This document shows positions 26,860-35,420 of a stretch of DNA of 64,000 nt, piece after piece. The notes under the pieces are model-generated. The model searched no databases. It was not told the origin of the DNA and saw nothing but the letters and a program-made list of their open reading frames with translations. Position 1 is the first letter of the stretch; each line of letters starts with the position of its first letter. The DNA is from CAZVNZ01 sp964628515 (GTDB taxonomy: Bacteria; Bacillota; Clostridia; Christensenellales; Christensenellaceae), in NCBI GenBank assembly GCA_964628515.1, contig CAZVNZ010000014.1, positions 3,805-67,804 of the forward strand. Direction: 5' to 3'. Position numbers and translations under genes: made by a program.

Positions 26860-28437
26860 TTAACCTTTGTTTTTAGCCCATTCGTCAACTTGAGTTTGTA
26901 CTTCCGCAATAACTTTTTGTGAGCCTGCGGACTCTAATTTAGAGATAAACTCCGGATACATTTTATCGTAATCTACAGACCCTGTTGCAAGTGCCGGATA
27001 GTATTGGTCTAATACTACTTGTATAGCCGCAATTTCTGCCTTAACCGGCTCGGGATTAAACGAGAAACCAAGTGCGGGAGACTGCTTTGCCGTTTTGTTA
27101 AGCTCGGAGGTTTCTTCCCATACTGTTGGGGATTTTCCCTCTGTTACATAGGCATTAAACTGATTGCCAAATACCCAATCAATACCCGGTGTATATCCGG
27201 AGTCTTCTATTTGTTTAATTGTACCGTCTGCATTTTTGTTGTAATGAGTACCCTCTATGCCGTAGCATAATAGATTGTAAAGCTCGGGGTCTGTATTAAT
27301 AAGCTCTAAGAATTGCATTACAAGCTCGGGATTTTGAGAGGTGTTGCTTATAGCTGTAAGTGTAGCTATTATGCCCCCTGTTCTTAAATAAGCGTCCGAG
27401 ATTTGTTGAACGGTTACACCGTCTCCGCCAAAACGTTTTGCCAATTCTTGCTCTACACCGGGTTTTACGTTACTTGCCCAGCAAGTGGGGTTTTTGTATG
27501 CGGATTGGTCTGCAACGTTGTCCGTTAGTGTAGCCGCATCTTTTCTGAAATAGCCTTTTTGATACCAATCTCTTGCCATTTTAAATAGGTTTTGCACCTC
27601 TTCTAACTCAAATTGATTGTATACCTTTAAGTCGGTGTCTGTTAGCTTAATAACACCGGGGATATTTCTGCCGGAAACCTCGTCTAACTCCAAATCGATT
27701 AAATCGTAGGGCAGTAAGCCTTTCATATTTGCTTCTAACGGGTACATTTCGGAGTGAGACTCCATAATTTGTTTTGCTAAAGGCTCAATATCCTTCATAT
27801 CTTTAACTGTGGATAAATCAAACTTTGTTTCTTCTAAAATACGGTTGTCAACTGCAATGCCGTCGCTTGATGCCCACACCTGTTGGTTGGGTACAGAATA
27901 TATTTTGCCGTTTACCTTAACGCCGTTCCAACCTGCCTCGGGTATTGTTTCCATTAACTTTGGTGCTTTTGTCAGTAATTCATCCAAAGGAATAAAGGCA
28001 TTTTTACTTACGTTGTCGTAGTAGGGGTTGTTCCAACTTGATGTAAAGCATAAATCAAAAGGCTCTTGTGCGGCTATTACCATTTGCATTTTTTGCGGAT
28101 GACTGCCAAAATCCGAAACTATTAAGTTTAGTTTTGCAGGTATTTTTTCCTTTAGTTTTTCGTTAAAAGCATCCAATACCTTTTGTTGATCCGGTTGGGG
28201 TGCAATAGCACCGATGTACCATTTGATTTCGTAAAGCTCTCCGTTGTTTGCAGGCGCTTCGCTTGCAGGCGCTTCGCTTGCAGGCGCTTCGCTTGCTGGT
28301 GCTTCGCTCGTGGGGGCTTCGCTCTTTGGAGCCTCGCTTGCAGGTGCTTGTTGTGCAGGTGCGCATGCCACTAATATGGTTACTGCCATTAGTACGGCTA
28401 TGGCAACTGCAAATAGTTTCTTTCCGTTCTTAATCAT
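26860..28437 (-). CDS. Extracellular sugar-binding lipoprotein, LplA/YtcQ-like with DUF3502-type C-terminus
   Basis: A 525-residue lipoprotein. The signal peptide ends in TILVACAPA, so Cys25 should be lipidated. Residues about 30-60 form a repetitive SEAPA linker encoded by 15-bp tandem repeats. The solute-binding domain follows (from GELYEIKWY). The C-terminal part has ELYNLLCYGIEGTHYNKN and a closing amphipathic stretch as in DUF3502 proteins. It delivers a glycan fragment to the permeases at 25799 and 24888. It is placed after two URO-D-fold genes and before the transporter, so they are co-expressed. Confidence 0.9.
   Translation of the reverse strand: MIKNGKKLFAVAIAVLMAVTILVACAPAQQAPASEAPKSEAPTSEAPASEAPASEAPASEAPANNGELYEIKWYIGAIAPQPDQQKVLDAFNEKLKEKIPAKLNLIVSDFGSHPQKMQMVIAAQEPFDLCFTSSWNNPYYDNVSKNAFIPLDELLTKAPKLMETIPEAGWNGVKVNGKIYSVPNQQVWASSDGIAVDNRILEETKFDLSTVKDMKDIEPLAKQIMESHSEMYPLEANMKGLLPYDLIDLELDEVSGRNIPGVIKLTDTDLKVYNQFELEEVQNLFKMARDWYQKGYFRKDAATLTDNVADQSAYKNPTCWASNVKPGVEQELAKRFGGDGVTVQQISDAYLRTGGIIATLTAISNTSQNPELVMQFLELINTDPELYNLLCYGIEGTHYNKNADGTIKQIEDSGYTPGIDWVFGNQFNAYVTEGKSPTVWEETSELNKTAKQSPALGFSFNPEPVKAEIAAIQVVLDQYYPALATGSVDYDKMYPEFISKLESAGSQKVIAEVQTQVDEWAKNKG
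28250..28339. repeat. Six tandem 15-bp units coding the SEAPA linker
   Basis: The unit GCAGGCGCTTCGCTT occurs three times exactly (28250-28294), followed by three diverged copies (28295-28339). Read on the minus strand it encodes the S-E-A-P-A linker of the lipoprotein. It is in frame and expandable by slippage. Confidence 0.85.
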
Positions 28438-28447
28438 TTTTTTCCTC

Positions 28448-29434
28448 CTAATATCTGTTTCCTTGTTTATTAAATTCAGAGGTCATTGCCTCTAAATATT
28501 CATCACTTTGAGCTATTGCAACAGGGTCGGGATAGGTTTTTGCTATAAATCCGCCGTTTTTTGTTGCAAGCAGTCGTAACATCTCCTCTACACGCTTTGC
28601 AATTTGCTCTTTTGTTTCGTATTGAGAACGCTGGATATCTAAGGGATTAAAAAAACATACCTTGCCTCTAAAATTATCGCTTAAATATTGCATACCCATA
28701 TTATCCTGTTGGTCTAAGTTTATAACGTCAAGCCCGGCTGTAATTAAATCGGGCAAAAGCTCTGTTAAATTTCCGCATGAGTGCATAAATGTGTCTATGC
28801 CTAAATTGTGGCAATGCTCAAATACTCTTTTATAACTTGGAATAAATATTTTTCTGAATTTCTCGGCGCTCATCATGGGGCGGTCTTGCAGTGCAATGTC
28901 GTCTATTAAAATTATTCCGTCTGCGCCAATGCGTTTAAATTGAGATATTATTTTTATTAAACTTTTCTCTAATATTTCCGAAAGCTCTATAATTACCCCT
29001 TCGTTTATGCCTACATTTACCATAAAATCCTCAAAACCAAATAATTCGTATACAGTTTGATTAAGTGCGTGAGGGGGCATTCCAAGTATGTATTTGCCTG
29101 TTTTTTCCTCTTCTATAAGTTTTTTTGCGTTCTCGTACCTAAAATCTTGAGAGTAATCGGGGATTTTATAGCCTTCTAAGGTTTCCCTTCCTAAAAGGGG
29201 GCTAAGCTCGCAATTAGGGCGAGAAAAATCGTCCTTACCCGTTTTCCAATACACGCCCCATTCGTCTAAATACCCCTCTTTATACGGCACATGCTCTTTG
29301 TATTTTGCAAATACCCACATCATATCCTCGCCGTATTCTTTGCCGTTAGGTACTCTGTTAGAATCAAAGTTTACGGCTAAACAATCGGGGTTTTCAAATT
29401 TTATTGTTCTTTTAACTCGCTCTTTTGAAGTCAT
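28448..29434 (-). CDS. URO-D-fold methyltransferase-like protein
   Basis: A 328-residue protein of the uroporphyrinogen-decarboxylase superfamily (the group that also holds MtaA/MtbA/CmuA-type methyltransferases). It starts MTSKERVKRTIKFENPD, as many non-HemE members do. It keeps the zinc-type motif HSCGNL, but the position where MtaA-like enzymes have their last Cys reads GGFIAKTYPDP, without Cys. True HemE would conserve an N-terminal Arg-rich substrate motif (F.RQAGRY), which is absent. It is the second gene of the minus-strand operon, 15 bp after another member and 10 bp before the binding protein. The reaction is unknown. Confidence 0.75.
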   Translation of the reverse strand: MTSKERVKRTIKFENPDCLAVNFDSNRVPNGKEYGEDMMWVFAKYKEHVPYKEGYLDEWGVYWKTGKDDFSRPNCELSPLLGRETLEGYKIPDYSQDFRYENAKKLIEEEKTGKYILGMPPHALNQTVYELFGFEDFMVNVGINEGVIIELSEILEKSLIKIISQFKRIGADGIILIDDIALQDRPMMSAEKFRKIFIPSYKRVFEHCHNLGIDTFMHSCGNLTELLPDLITAGLDVINLDQQDNMGMQYLSDNFRGKVCFFNPLDIQRSQYETKEQIAKRVEEMLRLLATKNGGFIAKTYPDPVAIAQSDEYLEAMTSEFNKQGNRY

Positions 29435-29449
29435 AGTTTCTCCTTGTAT

Positions 29450-30523
29450 TTATGCTAATGCAGTTTTTAGTTTATCGTACAGTTTTTGTGCGTCGTACAA
29501 ACTGTCCGCTTTGCCTTGAATTAATATGTTTCTTTTTTTGGGAATTTCTCCGCTTAAAAGTTTATCTAACCACTTTTGGTTTGTGTTGCCCACAGACCAA
29601 TCGCAAAACATAACAGTAACATTTTCGGGCGCTTGCTCGCACACCTCACAAATATCGTGGTATTGGGAGTCTATTTCTAAAGAGTACATTTCATTTATGG
29701 TAAAAAGGCTTTTTAATATTTGCTTATGTTCTCCGCAATAATGAATTCTGCCCCCACCCATAGCTTTTAGAAATCTTTTGTCCTCTTTTATTATAAATTC
29801 GTCGTATAAAGCAGGGCTTATCATTTGCAAAGAGCAATTAGAAATTCTAGCCCCACCCTTCCACAGCCCGCCGGAGTCGTAAAACATCCCCTCTATATCT
29901 GTTATGTATGGCTTACTTTGCTCTATCCAGTAAATCATGTAGTCTGTAACTTTCGCAAGCAAGGTGCGTACCTCTTTAGAATTATCGTAAAAATCGTATA
30001 AAATGTCGTTTCCTCTAATTAAATGGGCGCTGTTAAAAGTGCTTTGCACATCCGGATGTTGAAAGGGGTATAAACCCGCTAAATTTGCTTTGTAATATTT
30101 GCTGTATTCTATAAGTTTTTGCCCTAATTGGTGATTCATATCGGGCATCGACATGGTGTATACATCATCTATGTTGCGTAAGGGATGGGTTTTTGCGGCA
30201 GGCAAGCTACCTTCAAAATACGCAAGCTCGCTCCCAAAGGCGGCGGCAATTTGGGCTGTGCCAAACTCTACACGCACCATTGGGATATAGTCGTCTTTAA
30301 TTTCTAAGTGTAAATCTGCAATTTGTTTGCTCCACTCAAGCATTTTTTGAGGGCTGTCAAGCACCTTGTCTATGGGAGCTAAATTTTTAGGCGAAATACT
30401 TATATTTACAAGGGGCTCGCAACTTTTATAGTTATTGTTAAGCGCCTTGTATTTTTGCTCGGTTTTTTTTATATGCTCTAAATATGAATTATATTCTTTT
30501 TCTGTATGCAAAATTATTTCCAC
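29450..30523 (-). CDS. URO-D-fold protein, divergent
   Basis: A 357-residue distant member of the URO-D superfamily, first gene of the minus-strand operon. The N-terminus is unusual (MEIILHTEKEYNSYLEHIKK). A central GGRIHYCGEH gives the H-x-C-G element of the fold, and the C-terminal segment RNILIQGKADSL lacks the third Cys of zinc-dependent methyltransferases. It has a PLVNISISPK segment near residue 60 and an acidic region IPMVRVEFGTAQIAAAFG. No catalytic role can be assigned. It belongs to the glycan-uptake operon together with the GH2 enzyme. Confidence 0.65.
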   Translation of the reverse strand: MEIILHTEKEYNSYLEHIKKTEQKYKALNNNYKSCEPLVNISISPKNLAPIDKVLDSPQKMLEWSKQIADLHLEIKDDYIPMVRVEFGTAQIAAAFGSELAYFEGSLPAAKTHPLRNIDDVYTMSMPDMNHQLGQKLIEYSKYYKANLAGLYPFQHPDVQSTFNSAHLIRGNDILYDFYDNSKEVRTLLAKVTDYMIYWIEQSKPYITDIEGMFYDSGGLWKGGARISNCSLQMISPALYDEFIIKEDKRFLKAMGGGRIHYCGEHKQILKSLFTINEMYSLEIDSQYHDICEVCEQAPENVTVMFCDWSVGNTNQKWLDKLLSGEIPKKRNILIQGKADSLYDAQKLYDKLKTALA

Positions 30524-31120
30524 CCTTCAAATATTCTTAAATAATAATTTGGCTTTAAAACTCTTTATTACTTTTATAATAGATTTGCGTTTTTTAAACG
30601 TGTTGCTTGCCTTTTATTTGCGATAAGGCAATTTTGCTTTGCTTAATAACAAATATATCACAATCAAAATAAATTAAAACTGTAAATATCGTTGGTTTTA
30701 TGAAAAAAATGTATTTCACAGGGTAAAAATTGTAATATCTTGAGATTTTTTGTAAAATATGTTTTACATAAAAAGCCCATTAAATAAAGAAAAACCCTCT
30801 TAACAAAAAAAGTGTCGATTTTTACAGTATAAAATATGCAATAATCAAAAAACAGCTATTTTATAAGATTTTTACATAATTTACGCTACTGTAAAAAAAT
30901 GCACATGCAAATATATACTGTAAAATTGTGCAGTAGGCAAATATATACAAATGCAGTTTATTACGGTTGACACTCAAATTAAAAAAGATATAATAAGCTT
31001 AGCACTAAAGATTAAGCCTTAATTTTTAACCGATTCAAATACATTTTTTATAGATTTACCAATTTTTTTAAACTGTACAAAGTAACTTTGCATAACTATA
31101 TTTTACTTAGGAGTTAGTAT
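30524..31120. promoter_or_regulatory. 597-bp divergent regulatory region with TGTAAAA/TTTTACA array
   Basis: An AT-rich gap between two divergent glycan operons. It holds six copies of TGTAAAA or its complement TTTTACA (30751, 30762, 30820, 30870, 30890, 30919). Two of these form a 7-4-7 palindrome (30751-30768). A 12-bp inverted pair TTTTACAGTATA (30820-30831) / TATACTGTAAAA (30914-30925) is present, as is a direct repeat GCAAATATATAC (30907-30918 and 30937-30948). A further inverted repeat TTGCCTT/AAGGCAA lies at 30607-30631. I found no convincing minus-strand promoter, which suggests activator dependence. Confidence 0.6.
30967..30994 (+). promoter_or_regulatory. Promoter of the alpha-galactosidase operon
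   Basis: TTGACA (30967-30972), 16-bp spacer, TATAAT (30989-30994), just downstream of the repeat array. The leader to the ATG at 31121 is about 120 nt long. Confidence 0.75.
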
Positions 31121-33229
31121 ATGAACAAAAAAAAAAGCGAATTTTTTGCGTGTAACCAAAAAATTATTTACCTAAAAAACCAAGCAGGCAATGTGGGCAT
31201 ATACATTTTGCCCAAAGACTATACGAATTTTGACGAGGAAAATGCCTTTTTAGAGCCGGCAGTGCATGTTTTTGTAAGGGGGGACAAGGCACACACAGGC
31301 TTTGCTAACGGTGCAACCATGAAATATTCAAGCACTACTTACGAATTAAAATATGTCAGTCAATCAGCGGTGCAAAAGGGGGATGTTACCCAAATAATAA
31401 CCATACTAAAAACAAATAATGGGCTTAGTGTTTCCCACTACTTAGAATTAAGCGATGCTTATAATGTTACAAAAAGTTATTGTAAATTAACCAATAATTC
31501 TAAAAAAGAGATTGCAATAGATTTTGTTACATCCTTTGCGCTTAATGCAAATGTATACAATAATTCGGATAACCAAATAATAGAGGTTGTACGACTACAA
31601 AGTTTTTGGGCGGCGGAGGGCAAAAAACGCACGGAGACATTAGAGGATTTGCATTTTGAAAAATCGTGGAGCAACCACGGCATCAGATTTTTAAAATACG
31701 GTGCAACAGGCTCTTTGCCAATTAAAGAATACTTTCCCTTTGGGGCAATTAAGGATACCGCAAATAACTTGTGCACAGCGGTGCTTTTAGATGTGCCATA
31801 TTCATGGCAATGCGAAATAACAAGGTACGCAGACGAGCTTTCTTTTAGCGGAGGAACTTCGGACAGAGAGTTTGGGCATTTTTCCAAAACGCTTAAAGAA
31901 GGAGAATCCATTGTTACTCAAAAGGCCTATATAAGCGTGGTAGCAGGGGACGAGGAGGATTGCTTAAGAGAAATAAATTTGTGCCTTAACCAAAATATAA
32001 AATATGTTGCCAAAAGCGAGGAAAGCGTACCTGCGGTATTTAACGAGTTTTGCACCACCTGGGGCACACCCTCTTTTGAAACGGTAAAAGCCATTGGGGA
32101 TAAAATAAAGGATATGGGCTTTGGATATTTTGTAATTGATGCCGGTTGGTATATGCAAAAGGAAAGTGGCTTTAAAGGCGGTTTTTACCAATTTACCGGA
32201 GAATGCGAGGACACGGTGGGAGACTGGGAAATTGGCTACGAGCTATTCCCCAATGGTATTATTGAGGCGGCGGATTACCTACGTGATTTAGGTTTATTGC
32301 CGGGGCTGTGGTTTGAAGCGGAAACGGTGTGCGATAAATCCAATATGCTAAAAGAAAATCCGCATTTAATGCTAAAAAAGGATGATGCACTAATAGTAGC
32401 CGGCAGACGCAGTTTTTTGGATATGCGAAAAGAGGAGGTACACAAACATCTAAATAAAAAGGTTGTGGAGCTTTTAAGAGCAAATCATTTTAATTATATA
32501 AAGGTAGATTATAACGAAAACATAGGCATAGGTTGCGATGGGGCGGAATCCTTAGGAGAGGGACTTAGGCAAAACATTTTAGGGGCACTAAAGTTTTATC
32601 ATAATATGCACAAGAAAATTCCTGATTTAGTGTTTGAAAACTGTGCCTCGGGTAGCCACAGATGTGTGCCGAGTGTGCTGGAATTTAGCTCTATGAACAG
32701 CTTTTCCGATGCACACGAATGCTTATCCATACCAATAATTGCAGCAAATATAGGCAAAATTGTGCCGACAAGGCAAAATCAGGTGTGGAGCGTGTTGCGC
32801 CAAAAGGACGATAAAAAAAGGCTGTACTATTCCTTATGCAGTAATTTTATAGGCAGAATGTGTATATCGGGAGATGTACATTTAATGAGCGCCGAGCAAT
32901 TAGAAGTTTTAAAGGAAGGGGTTAGTTTTTATAACGAGCTAAAAGAGCTGATTTTTACGGGAAAACAGTATGTATACAGAACAACAGATAAAAAATACGC
33001 AAACCCCATAGGAAGCCAAGTGGTAGTACGAAAAAACAACAACCAAATGTTGGTAGTGGGGCACGCCTTTAATAATAGGGATAACATCACAGTAAAAATG
33101 CCAAAAAATGCAACAATACTAAGGGAATTCGGCACAAATATGTTTAATGTTTCTAAAGCCGAATTAGTATTTGCACCTAATGAGGATTTATGCGGTTGCG
33201 CCTTGCTTTTTAGCATTAAGGAGGATTAA
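31121..33229 (+). CDS. Alpha-galactosidase, glycoside hydrolase family 36
   Basis: A 702-residue GH36 enzyme releasing terminal alpha-galactose (substrates such as melibiose, raffinose or galactomannan side chains). The N-terminal beta-sandwich covers about 1-300, then comes the catalytic barrel: FVIDAGWYM near 337, LPGLWFEAETV near 393, the nucleophile Asp463 in NYIKVDYNENIG, ENCASGSHRC near 506 and the acid/base Asp530 in SFSDAHE. It has no signal peptide, so it is cytoplasmic. The C-terminal beta domain ends LCGCALLFSIKED. It is the first gene of an operon with three URO-D-fold proteins; the next start follows immediately after its stop. Confidence 0.9.
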   Translation: MNKKKSEFFACNQKIIYLKNQAGNVGIYILPKDYTNFDEENAFLEPAVHVFVRGDKAHTGFANGATMKYSSTTYELKYVSQSAVQKGDVTQIITILKTNNGLSVSHYLELSDAYNVTKSYCKLTNNSKKEIAIDFVTSFALNANVYNNSDNQIIEVVRLQSFWAAEGKKRTETLEDLHFEKSWSNHGIRFLKYGATGSLPIKEYFPFGAIKDTANNLCTAVLLDVPYSWQCEITRYADELSFSGGTSDREFGHFSKTLKEGESIVTQKAYISVVAGDEEDCLREINLCLNQNIKYVAKSEESVPAVFNEFCTTWGTPSFETVKAIGDKIKDMGFGYFVIDAGWYMQKESGFKGGFYQFTGECEDTVGDWEIGYELFPNGIIEAADYLRDLGLLPGLWFEAETVCDKSNMLKENPHLMLKKDDALIVAGRRSFLDMRKEEVHKHLNKKVVELLRANHFNYIKVDYNENIGIGCDGAESLGEGLRQNILGALKFYHNMHKKIPDLVFENCASGSHRCVPSVLEFSSMNSFSDAHECLSIPIIAANIGKIVPTRQNQVWSVLRQKDDKKRLYYSLCSNFIGRMCISGDVHLMSAEQLEVLKEGVSFYNELKELIFTGKQYVYRTTDKKYANPIGSQVVVRKNNNQMLVVGHAFNNRDNITVKMPKNATILREFGTNMFNVSKAELVFAPNEDLCGCALLFSIKED

Positions 33230-34288
33230 ATGAGAGGTGAGATGACCCACAAAGAAAGGATAATAGCTGCAATAGAGCATAAAGAAACGGATAGAGTCCC
33301 CACAGATTATTGGGGGGTGGAGGAAGTAACGCAAAAGTTGTTTGAGCATTACAACGTGGGCAATATGGTTGCCCTAGCAGAAGCAATGGATATTGACAAA
33401 ATTATAAACGTGGCACCAAAACTAATTGCAGACAGACCAAATATGCTGGGGCTTACTATGAAAAAAATCCCACTACAAACAGGCATAGGTTTTTACGAGG
33501 AGCCGGAGTTTTTCCCTCTTAGTAATTGCGAAACCATAAAAGATGTGGAAAATTGCGGTTACGAATTTCCGAGTGTGGATATGTACGATTATTCCGTAAT
33601 TTATGAGCAATGCAGAGAGGCGGAGGGCTTTGCCATAGAAGGAGGGTATATTTCCCTTACATTTTTTTACACTATGATACGTGGCACAGAAAATATGCTA
33701 ATGGATTTTATTGCAAACAAAGAGCTTGCAAAATACATACTTTTTAAACTCCAAGAATTTTCTTACCAGCACACCAAAAAAATTCTTGAGGCAGGGGAGG
33801 GCAGGATAGACATAACCCAAGTAACGGACGATTTTGGCTCGCAAAACGGGTTGTTATTCAGTAAAACTATGATAGATGAGTACCTTTCCGATTATTATGA
33901 TGCCAACGTAAAGCTGGTTAAGTCCTATAATTCTCATGTTTTTCATCATGATGATGGAGCTATGTGCGATGCTTTGCCGTGGTTAAAACGTAAGGGCATA
34001 GAGCTGTTAAACCCATTGCAATGGCATTTGCCCGGTTGGAATTTAGAACAATTAAAGGCAGATTACGGCAAAACCATTTGTTTTCATGGAGGGATAGACA
34101 ATCAATACGTACTGCCTTTTGGCACGGAGGAAGAATTGGATAAAGAGATAAAAACCTGTATAGACATATTATATAAGGATAACACAGGATATATTCTTGC
34201 TCCCTGCCATAACGTACAGGCAATTACAAGTATAGAAAGGGTAATAAAAATGTTTGATATTGCAAAAAGCTATGGAGTTGCAAAATGA
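33230..34288 (+). CDS. URO-D-fold protein with altered metal motif
   Basis: A 352-residue member of the URO-D superfamily. The start at 33230 is preceded by AAGGAGG; ATG 33242 (MTHKERI) is an alternative that looks more like the usual family N-terminus. Where relatives have H-x-C-G, this protein reads FHHDDGAMC, so the Cys is replaced by Asp. The C-terminal position reads GYILAPCHNVQ, which keeps a Cys-His. The core GKTICFHGGIDNQYVLPFGT corresponds to the I.GgiD....l..gt segment of the family. It is co-transcribed with the GH36 gene and overlaps the following member (ATGA). Confidence 0.7.
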   Translation: MRGEMTHKERIIAAIEHKETDRVPTDYWGVEEVTQKLFEHYNVGNMVALAEAMDIDKIINVAPKLIADRPNMLGLTMKKIPLQTGIGFYEEPEFFPLSNCETIKDVENCGYEFPSVDMYDYSVIYEQCREAEGFAIEGGYISLTFFYTMIRGTENMLMDFIANKELAKYILFKLQEFSYQHTKKILEAGEGRIDITQVTDDFGSQNGLLFSKTMIDEYLSDYYDANVKLVKSYNSHVFHHDDGAMCDALPWLKRKGIELLNPLQWHLPGWNLEQLKADYGKTICFHGGIDNQYVLPFGTEEELDKEIKTCIDILYKDNTGYILAPCHNVQAITSIERVIKMFDIAKSYGVAK

Positions 34289-35358
34289 AGAAATATTATA
34301 TAGAAAATATGCCTCACGTAAACGAAAGTATACAAAGGGTAGAAAGCTGGTTAGAGCAAGAAATTACAGACAGACCACCCGTAAGATTTGACGGTTACGA
34401 CACGCAAAAAAGCGACAAAATACAGGAAATACGTGCCTCGTATTCCAACATTAAAGATTTTTGGTTTGATGGCGAAGCACAGGTTAGTTTGTTTGAGGAC
34501 AGCATAAAGGAAGTTTACGGAGAAACATTTCCCATTTTTTCGCCAAATTTAGGGCCGTGTATTTATGCCTCTTATTTCGGAGTAAATATAGAATACGGAG
34601 AGGATACCTCGTGGGCAAAACATTGTTTGGACGAAGATTTAAACATAGATATTACTAAACTAAAGATACATAAACAATGTGCGGAGTGGCAAAAAACAGA
34701 CGAAATAACCAAACTTGCACTTAGCAGATGCAAAGATAAATACTTTGTGGGCTACACAGACCTACACCCGTCCTTAGACTGCATTGCAGATTTTACAGGG
34801 GCGGAAAACTTGTGCGTCGCACTTTATCATCAATCACAAAAAGTAAAAGAATTTGCAAATAAAATCGTAGACGAATTTAAGGGGGTGTTTGATTATTACC
34901 ATAATTTACTGAAAGGACAGCCCTCGTGCAACTGGCTTGGGATACCCACGCAGGACAGACTGCACATTCCAAGTTGTGATTTTTCCGCTATGATTTCAAG
35001 TAAGCAATTTGAGGAATTTTGCCTGCCTAATTTGCAAAAAGAGGTTAAATACGCAAAAAACAATGTGTTTCATTTAGATGGCGTTGGCGTTGCAAAGCAT
35101 TTAGACTTAATTTTGGATATTAAGGAAATTAAGGCGGTGCAATGGGTGCAAGGGGTAGGCGCAGATCAAGCAATTATGCCCTGGGTACCCCTTATCAAAA
35201 AAATTCAACAAGCGGGAAAATCAGTAGTGGTAATTTTAGACGAGTTCGAGCTTACAGAATTTATTTCGGAAGTGTCTCCAAAAGGCATTTTTCTGACAAT
35301 GCGTGCAAAACGGGAAAACAGAAAGGCTATTATTAAAATTCTTGAGGGCTGGAAATAA
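34285..35358 (+). CDS. URO-D-fold protein, divergent (HLDG variant)
   Basis: A 357-residue distant member of the same superfamily. The metal motif region reads NVFHLDGVGVAKHLD, so both the Cys and the usual context of H-x-C-G are lost, and the C-terminal GIFLTMRAKRE has no Cys. Segments such as NWLGIPTQDRLHIPSCDFSA and VQWVQGVGADQ align with the barrel of the family by position only. It overlaps the preceding gene by 4 bp (ATGA). With its neighbour at 33230 it could form a heteromer in which one subunit is non-catalytic; this is an inference from coupling and lost residues. Confidence 0.6.
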   Translation: MKKYYIENMPHVNESIQRVESWLEQEITDRPPVRFDGYDTQKSDKIQEIRASYSNIKDFWFDGEAQVSLFEDSIKEVYGETFPIFSPNLGPCIYASYFGVNIEYGEDTSWAKHCLDEDLNIDITKLKIHKQCAEWQKTDEITKLALSRCKDKYFVGYTDLHPSLDCIADFTGAENLCVALYHQSQKVKEFANKIVDEFKGVFDYYHNLLKGQPSCNWLGIPTQDRLHIPSCDFSAMISSKQFEEFCLPNLQKEVKYAKNNVFHLDGVGVAKHLDLILDIKEIKAVQWVQGVGADQAIMPWVPLIKKIQQAGKSVVVILDEFELTEFISEVSPKGIFLTMRAKRENRKAIIKILEGWK

Positions 35359-35420
35359 TTTCGATTGAAAAAAAGATTGTAAGCACAGCTAAAAAAAGGC
35401 TTAACAGAAAGGGAAATAAG

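Noticed and set aside
28250..28339. CRISPR-like repeat array
   Set aside because: Units are contiguous without spacers and encode a protein linker.
28163..28374. Plus- and minus-strand frames rich in Cys/Arg/Ser over the SEAPA repeats
   Set aside because: They are by-products of the 15-bp repeat inside the lipoprotein gene and have no ribosome sites or known domains.
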